Notes: generated by a model from the sequence alone, not told the origin. DNA of 64,000 nt from Thermus antranikianii DSM 12462 (GCF_000423905.1 NZ_AUIW01000001.1:1-64000), one strand, 5' to 3'. Counted from the stretch's first letter, positions 8,539-17,256 are shown. Made by a program: numbers and translations.

Positions 8539-9306
8539 CTATTCCCCCTCCATTTTAGGGCGCCAACGGACTAGACGCTTTTCCACCTGGCCCACCACGG
8601 CATCCAACAGCAACACGAAGACCATGAGCACCACCATGCCGGCGAAGACCCCGGTGGTGTCAAAGACCCCTTCTGCCTGGGCGATGACGTAACCCAGCCC
8701 AGCGGCGCTTCCCAGGTATTCCCCCACCACGGCCCCAATCACCGCGAAGCCGATGGAGGTCCTTAAGCTGGAGAAGATCCAGCTGGCTGCGGAGGGCAGG
8801 TAGACGTGGCGGAGAAGGTGACCGGGCCTGGCCCCCAAGAGCTTGGCGTTTTGCAGGACCACAGGGCTTACCTCCTTAACCCCCTGGTAGGTGTTGAAGA
8901 AGGCCACAAAGAAGACCAGGGTGACCCCTAGGGCTACCTTGGAGAGCACCCCGAGGCCGAACCAGAGGGTAAAGATGGGAGCCAAGACCACCCGAGGGAT
9001 GGCGTTTAGGGCCTTGATGTAGGGGTCCAAGACCGCCGCCACGCTGGGGGCCAGGGCCAGCCAAAGCCCCAGGACCACCCCGAGCAGGGTTCCGAGGAAA
9101 AAGGCCAGGAGCATCTCCAGGGTGGTGATGTAAAGGTGCGGGTAGATCTCCCCGGTGCTGAACCAGCGCCAGATCCTTCCGGCGATCTCCGAGGGTTGGG
9201 AGAAGAAGAAGGGGTCCAGGCGGCCGGTCCTCGAGGCCCACTCCCACCAGGCGAGGAAGAGAAGGAGCAGCCCCACCTGCCAAAGCCGTAGCCTAAGCCC
9301 CCGCAT
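8539..9306 (-). CDS. NitT/TauT-type ABC transporter permease
   Basis: Inner-membrane permease of 255 residues with six predicted helices, like SsuC/TauC. The binding-protein-dependent transport signature (EAA loop) is seen around NAKLLGARPGHLLRHVYLP, with SLRTSIGFAVIGAVVGEYLG following. Its start overlaps the end of the ATPase gene by 14 bases, and the binding-protein gene follows after 25 bases, so the three genes form one operon. Confidence 0.92.
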   Translation of the reverse strand: MRGLRLRLWQVGLLLLFLAWWEWASRTGRLDPFFFSQPSEIAGRIWRWFSTGEIYPHLYITTLEMLLAFFLGTLLGVVLGLWLALAPSVAAVLDPYIKALNAIPRVVLAPIFTLWFGLGVLSKVALGVTLVFFVAFFNTYQGVKEVSPVVLQNAKLLGARPGHLLRHVYLPSAASWIFSSLRTSIGFAVIGAVVGEYLGSAAGLGYVIAQAEGVFDTTGVFAGMVVLMVFVLLLDAVVGQVEKRLVRWRPKMEGE

Positions 9307-10066
9307 GGGCCCGCATCACCTCCCCCCTTAGGAGTTCCCAAATCTCTCGGTGCAGGCGCAAGAACTCCGGGGTGAGCCGGATCTCCGCCACATCCCTGGG
9401 CCGGGGGAGGGGGATGGGGAACTCCCCGATGACCCGGGAGCGGGGCCCCGCCGACATGACCACCACCCGGTCGGAAAGGGCAATGGCTTCCTCCAGGTCG
9501 TGGGTGACGAAGAGCACGGTCTTGCGATCCTCCTGCCAGAGCCTGAGGAGCTCGTTTTCCATGAGCTGCCGCGTCTGCACGTCCAGGGCGGAAAAGGGCT
9601 CGTCCATGAGGAGGAGCCTGGGGTTGGCGATGAGCACCTGGGCCAGCCCCACCCGCTTGCGCATCCCCCCGGAAAGCTGGTGGGGATAGTGGCGGGGAAA
9701 CCGCCCCAGCCCCACCTTCTCCAGCCAGGCCTGGGCCCTTTCCCGGGCCTCCCTCAAGCCCACGCCCCGGAAGACCAAGGGCAGGGCCACGTTGTCCAGG
9801 GCGGTCTTCCAGGGCAGGATGGCGTCCTGCTGGAAAAGGTAGCCCGCCACCGGGTTCAACCCCCTAAGGGGCTTCCCTTCCAGGAGGACCTCCCCCTGGG
9901 TGGGGGCGAGAAGGCCTGCCGCCACGTTTAGGAGGGTGCTTTTCCCGCATCCCGTGGGGCCCACTAGGCTCACGAACTCACCTGGAGATAGACGGAGGCT
10001 TACTCCTTCCACGGCCACATAGGAACCGAAGGCCACGGAGACCTGCTTAAATTCCAGAAAGCTCAT
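9293..10066 (-). CDS. NitT/TauT-type ABC transporter ATP-binding protein
   Basis: ATPase of 257 residues with Walker A GPTGCGKST, the signature LSGGMRKR, Walker B LLLMDEPFSALD and the switch His in FVTHDLEEA. This is the SsuB/TauB subgroup, which powers the permease encoded just downstream. It starts 15 bases after the stop of the truncated AhpD-like gene, which suggests that the upstream cyclase gene and this transporter are transcribed together. Confidence 0.94.
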   Translation of the reverse strand: MSFLEFKQVSVAFGSYVAVEGVSLRLSPGEFVSLVGPTGCGKSTLLNVAAGLLAPTQGEVLLEGKPLRGLNPVAGYLFQQDAILPWKTALDNVALPLVFRGVGLREARERAQAWLEKVGLGRFPRHYPHQLSGGMRKRVGLAQVLIANPRLLLMDEPFSALDVQTRQLMENELLRLWQEDRKTVLFVTHDLEEAIALSDRVVVMSAGPRSRVIGEFPIPLPRPRDVAEIRLTPEFLRLHREIWELLRGEVMRAHAGA

Positions 10067-10081
10067 GGCTTGGACTCAAGG

Positions 10082-10333
10082 TTAGGCTTTATGCCTTAAG
10101 CGTTCGGTAGGTGAAGTGACGGCCATGGCTTCCCCCTCCTTCCGGGAGAGGAGACCCTCCCCCCGCATAAGGGGGCCGTAGTACCGGAACCAGAGGAGAA
10201 ACCTGGGGCTCAGGGCGAAGGCCCGGGCCACATTGGGAACAAAGCCCGTCTTCTCCCGGAACCGGGCGAATCGCTCCTGGACTTCCGGGCTCAACTCCTC
10301 ATCCCCAGGGAGGCGGGGCCAGGAGATCACCAT
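10082..10333 (-). pseudogene. Truncated AhpD-like / carboxymuconolactone-decarboxylase family gene
   Basis: The 83 residues match only the N-terminal half of peroxidase-related AhpD/CMD proteins: a WPRLPGDEELSPEVQERF-like start, then GFVPNVARAFALSPRFL and the LSRKEGEAMAVTS helix start. At this point family members continue into the helix carrying the catalytic CxxC pair. Here the frame ends after 11 unrelated residues, and the next gene begins 15 bases later. The catalytic part is therefore missing, most simply through a 3' deletion. It overlaps the cyclase stop by seven bases. It may still be translated, but should not be enzymatically active as an AhpD protein. Confidence 0.7.
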
Positions 10334-11136
10334 ACCGCCACCGCCCGCACGGGCCCTCCGGAGGCTCCCCGGTGCTTGGGGGCTCCCACGAAGATGAGGG
10401 CCCCGGCGGGAGGCACCTGAGCCAGGTTGGCCAGGTTTTCCAGGCCGTATTTCCCCGCGCCCAGGAGGGTCACGTGGGCCTTGAAGTCCTTGGAGGGGCC
10501 AAAGTCCAGGGAGAGGGTATCCACCCCTACCCCCACGATCTCCCGCTCCCGCACCAGAAACTCTGCTGCCTCCGGGGAGAAGCCGGGGAAGTGAAGGGTG
10601 CCCGTGGCGTCCTGGTTCAGAAAAGCCTTGGGGTCGCGCCAGCGGGCTTCCCAGCCGGAGTGCATGGCCACCAGGGCCCCCTTGGGCAGGCGGCCGTGCT
10701 GGCGCTCGTAGGCCAGGATGTCGTCTACGGTCACCTGGGCATCGGGGTTGCGGGCGGCCTTCTCGTGGATGTGGATCACGGCCAGGGGGGCGATGAGGGT
10801 TTCCACGGGCAGTTTTTCCGCGGTGAGCCCCCCTTCCGCGAAGTGGGCGGGGGCGTCCATATGGGTTCCCGAGTGCTCCCAGAAATCGATGCGGTTGCCG
10901 TAGTACCCGTTTTGCCGCACCGTGACCAGGGTGGTGATGCGCATGGGTTCAGCCCCGGGGAAGAGGGGGATCTCCGGGGAGAGCTCGTGGGTGAGGTCCA
11001 CCGCCCGGCTAAAGGCCTTGCCCTGTACCTGCGCCTGGGCCACGGCCCGGCTGGCAAGAAGCCCTAGGCCCACGCCCAACAAGGCCCTGCGGGAAATCTG
11101 CTTGGCCACTTCCTCCATCACCAGAGGGGCACACAT
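10327..11136 (-). CDS. Cyclase-family metal hydrolase (kynurenine-formamidase-like) with Tat signal
   Basis: Protein of 269 residues. The ATG at 11136 has AAGGAGGAAACC in front of it. The N-terminus carries a twin-arginine leader (SRRALLGVGLGLLASRAVA), so a folded, metal-loaded enzyme is probably exported. The family signature HSGTHMDAPAHF supplies metal-binding His and Asp residues. Relatives hydrolyse N-formylkynurenine, isatin or similar amides and lactams. The exported position and neighbouring importers suggest it hydrolyses an external compound whose products are then taken up. The substrate is unknown. Confidence 0.85.
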   Translation of the reverse strand: MCAPLVMEEVAKQISRRALLGVGLGLLASRAVAQAQVQGKAFSRAVDLTHELSPEIPLFPGAEPMRITTLVTVRQNGYYGNRIDFWEHSGTHMDAPAHFAEGGLTAEKLPVETLIAPLAVIHIHEKAARNPDAQVTVDDILAYERQHGRLPKGALVAMHSGWEARWRDPKAFLNQDATGTLHFPGFSPEAAEFLVREREIVGVGVDTLSLDFGPSKDFKAHVTLLGAGKYGLENLANLAQVPPAGALIFVGAPKHRGASGGPVRAVAVW

Positions 11137-11191
11137 GGTTTCCTCCTTGTTCAGGGGCAAGTTACCACGTGCTTGCAAAGGTATGCAAGCC

Positions 11192-11989
11192 CTAACGCCG
11201 GGGGTCCAGGCGGTCCCGGAGGCCGTCTCCCAGGAGATTAAAGCCCAAGACGGCCAGGGAAAGGGCCAACCCGGGAACCAGGGCGGGGTAGGGGGAAAGG
11301 GGGAGGAAGCTTTGGGCTTCCCGGAGCATCCGGCCGAGGCTTGGGTTTGGGGGCTGGACGCCAAGGCCTAGGTAGGAGAGGGCGGCCTCGGCCAGGAGGG
11401 AGGCGGCGAAGGCCAGGCTGGCCTGGACCAGAAGGGGTCCCAGGAGGTTGGGAAGGAGGTGGCGGCGCATCACCCAGCCCGGAGGGGCTCCCAGGGCCAA
11501 AGCGGCTTCCACAAAGGGGGCGGTCTTAAGGGCCATGGCCCCGGCCCGGGCCACCCGGAAGAAGGCGGGAACCATGGAAAGCCCCACGGCCAGCATGCTG
11601 CTGTAGATCCCGGGGCCCATGAGGGCAGCGAGAAGAAGGGCAAGCAGCAGGCCCGGAAGGGCATAGAGGGCCTCCATGAGGAGGCTTAACGCCCCGTCCC
11701 AGTGCCGGCCCAGGTATCCGGCAAGAAGGCCTGCGGCCACGCCCAGGGTAAAACCCACAGAAACAGCGATGCTCCCCACCAGTAGGGCGTTTCTTGCTCC
11801 GTGAAGGAGACGGGCCAGGAGGTCCCGGCCCAAGGGATCGGTCCCCAGGGGATGGGTGGGGGAAGGAGGGGCGAGGCGGTGGAGGAAGTCGGGGGCGTTG
11901 GGGTCCACGGGGTAGAGGAAGGAAGCCAGGGCCAGGAGGAGGAAGAGGCCCACCAGGAGGCTTCCCAAGAGGAGGCTTGGGCTACGCAT
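11192..11989 (-). CDS. dppC: Dipeptide/oligopeptide-type ABC permease (DppC)
   Basis: Permease of 265 residues. It shows the DppC-family N-terminus with [21 protein letters not shown], the EAA loop near ALGAPPGWVMRRHLLPN and the C-terminal signature GFNLLGDGLRDRLDPR. About six membrane helices are expected. It overlaps dppB by eight bases. No cognate ATPase genes (DppD/DppF) lie in this cluster, so the transporter must borrow ATPases encoded elsewhere. A second, decayed copy of the DppC C-terminus lies at 17.3-17.5 kb on the other strand. Confidence 0.94.
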   Translation of the reverse strand: MRSPSLLLGSLLVGLFLLLALASFLYPVDPNAPDFLHRLAPPSPTHPLGTDPLGRDLLARLLHGARNALLVGSIAVSVGFTLGVAAGLLAGYLGRHWDGALSLLMEALYALPGLLLALLLAALMGPGIYSSMLAVGLSMVPAFFRVARAGAMALKTAPFVEAALALGAPPGWVMRRHLLPNLLGPLLVQASLAFAASLLAEAALSYLGLGVQPPNPSLGRMLREAQSFLPLSPYPALVPGLALSLAVLGFNLLGDGLRDRLDPRR

Positions 11990-12917
11990 ACGCCACCCGC
12001 GGGTCCAAAAGGCCGTAGAGGAGGTCCACCAGGAGGTTGAAGAGGACGATGAGGGCGGCCATGACCAGCACCAGACCCTGGAGGAGAGGGTAGTCGCGGG
12101 CCTCGAGAGCCGTCAAGGCCAGGCTTCCCATGCCCGGCAGGGCGAAGACCACCTCCACCACCACCGCCCCGGTAAGGAGGAACCCTCCCTCTAAGCCCAG
12201 CACGGTGATCAGGGGAAGGCTTGCGGGCTTCAGGGCGTGCTTGATGAGCACCCAGGTCTCGGGGACCCCCTTGGCCCGGGCGGTGCGGATGTAGTCCTGG
12301 CCCATCACCTCTAGGAGGCTTCCCCGGGCCATGCGGAAGAGGATGGCTGCCCGGGAAAGGGCCAGGGTGAGGGCGGGGAGGAAAAGGTGGCGGAGGGCTT
12401 CCCATGGATGGGAAAACCCCGGGAAGCCGCTGGCGGGGAAAAGGGGCAGGTGCACTGCCAGGGCGTAGAGGAGGACCACCCCCAGAAAGAAGGTGGGCAC
12501 GGATTGCAAAAAGGCCATAAGGCCGCTTAGGGCCAGGTCGCATAGGGGAAACCTAAGGGCTAGGAGGGCCAGGGGTAAGGCCAGGAAAAGGGCGCCGCCA
12601 AGCCCCAGGAAGACGAGGCTCAGGGTGAGGGGGATCCGCTCGCCCAGGAGCTCGCCCACGGGCTTTCCGTAGCGGATGGACTCCCCCAGGTCGAAGCGGA
12701 GGATGCGGGTGAGCCAGTCCACGTAGCGTTCCCAGGGGGGCTTGTCCAGGCCGAGGGCGCGTTCCAGGGCCTGCCGGGCACCTGGCGAAGCCTCGAGGCC
12801 CAGGATGGCCTGCACCGGGTCCCCCGGGAGGAGGAGGAGGAAGGCGAAGACCAGGCTGGAGGCCAGCCACAGGGTGGCCAGGGCCAGGAGGACCCGCCTC
12901 AGGAGGAAGCTTCGCAT
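11982..12917 (-). CDS. dppB: Dipeptide/oligopeptide-type ABC permease (DppB)
   Basis: Permease of 311 residues with the DppB pattern: first helix RRVLLALATLWLASSLVF, the motif LLPGDPVQAILG, a large loop after helix 1 (GLDKPPWERYVDWLTRILRFDLGES region), the EAA loop around GLTLALSRAAILFRMARGS-like sequence, and the C-terminal DLLYGLLDPRVAYA. It starts one base after the binding-protein stop and overlaps dppC by eight bases, so the three genes form one unit. Confidence 0.94.
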   Translation of the reverse strand: MRSFLLRRVLLALATLWLASSLVFAFLLLLPGDPVQAILGLEASPGARQALERALGLDKPPWERYVDWLTRILRFDLGESIRYGKPVGELLGERIPLTLSLVFLGLGGALFLALPLALLALRFPLCDLALSGLMAFLQSVPTFFLGVVLLYALAVHLPLFPASGFPGFSHPWEALRHLFLPALTLALSRAAILFRMARGSLLEVMGQDYIRTARAKGVPETWVLIKHALKPASLPLITVLGLEGGFLLTGAVVVEVVFALPGMGSLALTALEARDYPLLQGLVLVMAALIVLFNLLVDLLYGLLDPRVAYA

Positions 12918-14402
12918 TTAGCGGTTCAAGTACACCCGGGTCACGTTGAGGCTCGGGGTGGGCTGGTTTTGCCACCAGCCCATGACCTCCTTGCGCATGG
13001 CGGCGATGTAGGGGGCGTTCATCACCCAGAGGTTCACCGCATCCTGGGCGAGAAGGCGCTGCATCTCCTTCATGATCTCGCAGGCCCGCTTGGGATCGGG
13101 GGTGCGCAGGTACCTGGTGTAGAGGTCGCGGAAGCGGGGGGAGTCGTAGCGGAAGTAATAGTTGGGGTTGGCGTAGATGCCGATATCGTGAGGCTCGGAG
13201 TGGCCGATGATGGTCATCTGGTAGTCGGCTCCTCGGAAGACCCTGGAAAGCCAGGTGGCCCATTCCACCACTTCCAGCCGTGCCTGGACCCCGATCTGGG
13301 AAAGCTGGGCAGCGATGGCCTCCCCAAGCCGCCTCTCGTAGGGGTAGGGGGCGGCTAGGGTGAAGGTGAAGCGCAAGGGGTTGTTGGGTCCGTAGCCGGC
13401 CTCTTGCAAAAGGGCCCGGGCCTTGGCGGGGTCGTAGGGGTAGTAGCCGGAAAGATCCTCGTAGCAACTCTCCCCTGGGGAGCGGTGGCTGCCGATGGGG
13501 GTGCCAAAGCCCAGCATCACCCCCTCCACCAGGGTCTTCTTGTCCACGGCATGCTGGATGGCCCGCCGTACCCGGATGTCGATGAAGGGGGGGCGGCTGT
13601 TGTTCATGCCCACGGTGATCTCCGTGGTGGTAAAGCCCGTGATCACCTTGAAGTTGGGATCCCGCTGGAGCACCAGGGCGTTTTCCGGGCTCACCCCGAG
13701 GCCGATCACCTGGATGTCCCCCGCCCGCAAGGCGGCAAGCTGGGCGTTTGGATCCGGCAGGAAACGGAAGAAGACCCGGTCCAGATAGGGGAGGCCGGGC
13801 TCATAGTAGCCTTCAAACCGCTCCAGCCTCACCCCAACCCCCCGCTCCCAGGCCACGAAGCGGAAGGGTCCGGTTCCAATGGGCTGGGTTTTCTGTTCCT
13901 CCACCCTGCCCTTGGGGCCGATCACGGAATCCGGGCGGGCCAGGTTGAAGAGGAAGTCCTGGTTGGGCTGGCGCAGGCGGAAGACCACGGTGTAGGGATC
14001 CTTGGCCTCCACGCTCTGGATGTCCCGGTAGTACTCGGGGTGGGTGTGGCCAGACTTGGGATCCCGGGCGCGGTTGAACTTGAAGACCACGTCCTCGGCG
14101 GTGAAGGGGGCACCGTTGTGGAAACGAACCCCCCGGCGCAGATAGAAGGTCCAGGTGAGGCTGGAAGGGCTTCCTTGCCAGCGCTCGGCCAACGCGGGGA
14201 CGATCTCCCCCTTCTCGTTGAACTTCACCAGCCCCTGGAGGACGTTGTCGTAGAGCATGCGGGGAATCTCCTGGCTGGTGGAGGCCGTGGGATCCAGGAC
14301 AGGAGGCTCAGCCAGGATCGCCACCCTAAGCTCTCCTCCTTTGGGCTGGGCCAGGGCCAAGCAGAGGCCCAGCAGAAGGAACCACGCCAACCGCTTCTTC
14401 AT
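12918..14402 (-). CDS. dppA: Peptide/nickel-type ABC transporter binding protein (DppA/OppA family)
   Basis: Binding protein of 494 residues, SBP family 5. The ATG at 14402 follows GAAAGGGAGGGAAGAC and opens a signal peptide (MKKRLAWFLLLGLCLALA). Family landmarks are LDPTASTSQEIPRMLYDNVLQGL, LAERWQGSPSSLTWTFYLR and GVRFHNGAPFTAEDVVFKF in sequence, then IGTGPFRFV. The frame stays open far upstream into the M20 gene, but only the region from 14402 is conserved. The ligand may be a peptide, an opine or another compound, and the M20 hydrolase gene upstream suggests an N-acylated or peptide-like substrate. Confidence 0.94.
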   Translation of the reverse strand: MKKRLAWFLLLGLCLALAQPKGGELRVAILAEPPVLDPTASTSQEIPRMLYDNVLQGLVKFNEKGEIVPALAERWQGSPSSLTWTFYLRRGVRFHNGAPFTAEDVVFKFNRARDPKSGHTHPEYYRDIQSVEAKDPYTVVFRLRQPNQDFLFNLARPDSVIGPKGRVEEQKTQPIGTGPFRFVAWERGVGVRLERFEGYYEPGLPYLDRVFFRFLPDPNAQLAALRAGDIQVIGLGVSPENALVLQRDPNFKVITGFTTTEITVGMNNSRPPFIDIRVRRAIQHAVDKKTLVEGVMLGFGTPIGSHRSPGESCYEDLSGYYPYDPAKARALLQEAGYGPNNPLRFTFTLAAPYPYERRLGEAIAAQLSQIGVQARLEVVEWATWLSRVFRGADYQMTIIGHSEPHDIGIYANPNYYFRYDSPRFRDLYTRYLRTPDPKRACEIMKEMQRLLAQDAVNLWVMNAPYIAAMRKEVMGWWQNQPTPSLNVTRVYLNR

Positions 14403-14440
14403 GTCTTCCCTCCCTTTCCCCATACTATGCCCAAAGGCAC

Positions 14441-15598
14441 TTACCCCAGATAGAGCACCGCCAAGGCGGCGTAGACCCGGGCTGCCTGGACCACTTCCCT
14501 TAAGTCCACCCACTCGTCCACCTGGTGGGGCAGGGTTTTCCCCCCAGGGCCCATGACCACCACGGGAAGACCCGCCCATGCCTGGAGGAAGGTGCCGTCC
14601 GTGGCCCCGGGTACCCCGCCGTGGCGCACGGGAAGGCCGAGAAGCCTTAGGGCTTCCTCCGCTGCCTGCACCAAAGGATCCTCCCTGGGGGTCTCCACGG
14701 GGGGGCGGTCCTCCAGGACCTCCACCTGGGTTCCCGCCAGGGCCTGGATCCTGGCCACCAACTCCTCGTGGTCCAACCCCGGCACGGTGCGCACGTCCAT
14801 GGCCACCTCCGCTTCGGCGGGGATAACGTTGAGCTGCCCCTCCCCGGCGGTGGCCAGGATGCGGGTGGGGGTGAGGTAGGGAAGGCCCAGAAAGGGGTGG
14901 GAATGAACTTCCTGGAGCTCCCGTTGGAGGCTTTCCAGCTCGAGGATGAAGCGGGCTGCCTTGGGTATAGGGTTTTCCCCGGCGTAGGGCATGGCCCCGT
15001 GGGCCATGCGTCCGGGGAAGCGGAGGGATAGGCGCAGGGCTCCCTTCTGCCAAAGGCAGACCTCCATGGCCTCAGGCTCGGCCACCAAGGCACCGCGGAA
15101 GCCTCGCGCCAGCCCTCCTCTCACGAAGGCCTTCACCCCCAGCATCATTCCCTCCTCATCGGCCAAAGCGGCGAGGCGTAGGGGGTGCCGGGGCTGGCCT
15201 AGGGCTCGCTTCACCGCCAGCAGGGCTCCTATCAAGGCGGCGAGGCCTCCCTTCATGTCGCAGGCTCCTCGGCCGTACAGCCGGCCTCCCTCCACCACCC
15301 CTTCGTAGGGAGGGTAGCGCCATAGGCTTTCTGGGCCGGGGGTGACCACATCGGTGTGCCCCTCGAGGATCAACCCCCCCTCCCCCTCCCCCAGGTCCGC
15401 CACCAGATTGGGCCGGCCCAAAGCCGCTTCCTGCCGGAAGGGGCGGAAACCCCGCTCCCTCAGGTACTCCTCCAGGAAGGCCACCACCCCCTCTTCCCCG
15501 GGTCCGGGATAGTGGCTTGGAATCCGCACCAGAGCCCTTAGGAGCTCCACCACTTCCTTTTCGTCCACCGCTTCCGCCGCCAGGAGGGCCTTTTCCAT
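14441..15598 (-). CDS. M20-family metallohydrolase (ArgE/DapE/CPG2 type)
   Basis: Protein of 385 residues. Zinc site features are visible in order: the His-Asp pair in LEGHTDVV, Asp in GRGACDMKGGLAA, Glu-Glu in ALADEEGMML, and a late His. The lid domain sits between. M20 enzymes cleave N-acetyl, N-carbamoyl or peptide bonds of amino-acid derivatives. Annotation as acetylornithine deacetylase would be over-specific, because the neighbours are an importer and not arginine genes. It is the first gene of the island, starting about 11 bases after a likely transcription start. Confidence 0.88.
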   Translation of the reverse strand: MEKALLAAEAVDEKEVVELLRALVRIPSHYPGPGEEGVVAFLEEYLRERGFRPFRQEAALGRPNLVADLGEGEGGLILEGHTDVVTPGPESLWRYPPYEGVVEGGRLYGRGACDMKGGLAALIGALLAVKRALGQPRHPLRLAALADEEGMMLGVKAFVRGGLARGFRGALVAEPEAMEVCLWQKGALRLSLRFPGRMAHGAMPYAGENPIPKAARFILELESLQRELQEVHSHPFLGLPYLTPTRILATAGEGQLNVIPAEAEVAMDVRTVPGLDHEELVARIQALAGTQVEVLEDRPPVETPREDPLVQAAEEALRLLGLPVRHGGVPGATDGTFLQAWAGLPVVVMGPGGKTLPHQVDEWVDLREVVQAARVYAALAVLYLG

Positions 15599-15616
15599 AT
15601 GGGGTTCCCGAGGGGG

Positions 15617-15645
15617 ATTATACCGCGGTATGCTGGCCTAAACGA
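15617..15645 (-). promoter_or_regulatory. Probable promoter of the M20-dpp operon, with a palindrome
   Basis: On the minus strand a perfect TATAAT (15622-15617) lies 18 bases before the M20 start codon, giving a near-leaderless transcript. The -35 (TCGTTT around 15640-15645, 17-base spacer) is poor, so an activator may be needed. The -10 abuts the perfect palindrome TACCGCGGTA (15621-15630), a possible operator shared with the divergent SDR gene, whose own -10 could be TATGCT at 15629-15634. This is pattern-based only. Confidence 0.45.
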
Positions 15646-15657
15646 AAGGAGGTGGCG

Positions 15658-16449
15658 GTGAACTACCGGCAACTTTTCGACCTAGGAGGGCAGGTGGCTT
15701 TGGTGGTGGGGGCGGCCTCCGGAATCGGGCGGGCCTCCGCGGAGGCCCTGGCGGCCTTTGGGGCTAAGGTGGTGCTGGCGGACCGGGATGAGAAGGGTCT
15801 AAAGGAGGTCCTCGAGGCCATCCGCAGACAAGGTGGGGTGGCGGAGGCCCACCCCCTTGACCTGGCGGCCAGGGGCCAGGCCGAGGCGTTGGTGGAGAGG
15901 GTGCACCGGGCCCATGGCCGGCTGGATACCTTGGTTTCCACCCCGGCCATCAACGTGCGCAAGCCCCTTCTGGACTACACCGACGAGGAGATCGACCGGG
16001 TGGTGGACCTGAACCTGAAGGGAACCTTGCGGCTTTTAAGGGCGGGGGGACGGGTGATGCGGGAGCAAAGGGGGGGAAGCCTCATCGCCTTTGCCTCCAT
16101 AAGGGCCCTGGTGGTGGAACCAGGGCAGGGGGTTTATGCGGCCACCAAGGCGGGGATCCTCCAGATCATGCGTACCCTGGCCGCGGAGCTTGGGCCCTAT
16201 GGGGTGCGGGCCAACGCCATCGCCCCTGGGCCCATCGAAACCCCCCTCACCGCTCCCATCCAAACCCATCCCGATTGGTACCGGGCCTATGCGGAGAAAA
16301 CCGCCCTCTTGCGCTGGGGAAAGCCCGAGGAAGTGGCCATGGCGGTGGTGTTCCTGGCCTCGCCGGCTTCCAGCTACGTGACCGGCACCCTCTTCCTGGT
16401 GGATGGGGGTTGGACGGCGGTGGACGGGCGGTTTACCCCGCCCCTTTAG
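15658..16449 (+). CDS. Short-chain dehydrogenase/reductase
   Basis: Classical SDR of 263 residues. The GTG at 15658 has AAAGGAGG ending six bases upstream. The Rossmann motif is VVGAASGIGRA (TGxxxGxG variant with Gly-Ala-Ala), and NVRKP replaces the usual NNAG-type context. Ser in FASIRA and Tyr-x3-Lys in YAATKAG form the catalytic set. A C-terminal GTLFLVDGGW matches the family. It probably oxidises an alcohol or sugar-like substrate with NAD(P). It diverges from the M20-dpp operon across a 59-base gap and may be co-regulated with it. Confidence 0.9.
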   Translation: MNYRQLFDLGGQVALVVGAASGIGRASAEALAAFGAKVVLADRDEKGLKEVLEAIRRQGGVAEAHPLDLAARGQAEALVERVHRAHGRLDTLVSTPAINVRKPLLDYTDEEIDRVVDLNLKGTLRLLRAGGRVMREQRGGSLIAFASIRALVVEPGQGVYAATKAGILQIMRTLAAELGPYGVRANAIAPGPIETPLTAPIQTHPDWYRAYAEKTALLRWGKPEEVAMAVVFLASPASSYVTGTLFLVDGGWTAVDGRFTPPL

Positions 16450-16461
16450 CCAAGCTGGGCC

Positions 16462-17232
16462 CTAGCCCTTCAGGGCCACCAGGACCATCCGGCGCTTGAT
16501 GAGGGTGCGATCCCCTGGCCCTTCCTGGACCACCAGGGGGCGGATTCCGGGGGAAGCCTGGGCCAAAACCTCCTCCACCCGCTTCGCTTCCCACCCTTTT
16601 GGGTCCAGGGGATAGAGCCACTCAGGCCAGGTCACTTCCTCCTCAAATGCCTCCAGGTGGAGGAGGCTTAAGCCCACCTCTTGAATGAGCCCTTGCCATT
16701 CCTCCACGGTGTACGCCTGCACGTGGAAGTTATCCCGGGCTGCCTCGAGGGCGTTGAAGAGTTGGGCGGCTTCTGGGTTTTCCGGGGCCACCATGTCGGC
16801 GATTCCCAGACGGCCTCCTGGCTTCAGCACCCTGGCCATCTCGGCTAAGGCCCTGGCGATGCGGGGAAAGTGATGGGCAGCCCTCCGGGTGGTGACCAGA
16901 TGGAACTCCCCCTCAGGAAAGGGCAGGGACTCGGCGTCTCCCACCAGGAAGCGGACATTGCGCAAGCCCCGTTCGCGGGCCGCCTGGCTGAAAGGTATGG
17001 CCATTTCTGGGGTCAGGTCGATCCCGATGACTTCCCGCACAAAAGGGGCCAGGGCCAAAGCCGTGTGGCCGGGACCCGTGGCCACATCCAGGGCTCTTTC
17101 CGAGGACCTGGGTTCTAAAAGCTCCAGCAACCTCTTCAGATCGCGGCCCCCGGCGTGGCTGATGCTTTGGGCATACTCCTGGGCGTGGCGGGAGGAAAAG
17201 CTCCGGGCCAGCTCCTTCTGTTTTTTGTCCAC
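16462..17232 (-). CDS. Class I SAM-dependent methyltransferase (UbiE-like)
   Basis: Protein of 256 residues starting at a GTG with GGAGGAAGCC upstream. SAM-binding motifs are clear: motif I ALDVATGPGHTALAL, an acidic residue at the end of beta-2 (GIDLTPEM), FLVGDAESLPFPEG and VLKPGGRLGIADM. The UbiE/Coq5-like layout fits methylation of a small molecule, but the substrate is unknown. It converges on the SDR gene with only 12 bases between the stops. Confidence 0.88.
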   Translation of the reverse strand: MDKKQKELARSFSSRHAQEYAQSISHAGGRDLKRLLELLEPRSSERALDVATGPGHTALALAPFVREVIGIDLTPEMAIPFSQAARERGLRNVRFLVGDAESLPFPEGEFHLVTTRRAAHHFPRIARALAEMARVLKPGGRLGIADMVAPENPEAAQLFNALEAARDNFHVQAYTVEEWQGLIQEVGLSLLHLEAFEEEVTWPEWLYPLDPKGWEAKRVEEVLAQASPGIRPLVVQEGPGDRTLIKRRMVLVALKG

Positions 17233-17256
17233 GGCTTCCTCCGGGTTTCATTTTAT

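Noticed and set aside
11686-12543. Open frame of about 285 codons inside the dppB/dppC region, minus strand
   Set aside because: It is an alternative frame of the real permease genes, proline/glycine/histidine-rich, with no membrane pattern.
13404-14453. Long open frame (about 349 codons) on the plus strand antisense to the dppA gene
   Set aside because: It has the low-complexity His/Gly/Val-rich composition produced by reading a GC-rich gene backwards. No family motif or ribosome site was found, while the minus strand carries a clear DppA protein.
14403-15053. N-terminal extension of the dppA frame by over 200 codons
   Set aside because: The extension is proline/glycine/arginine-rich and overlaps the M20 gene in another frame. 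A signal peptide and ribosome site mark 14402 as the start.
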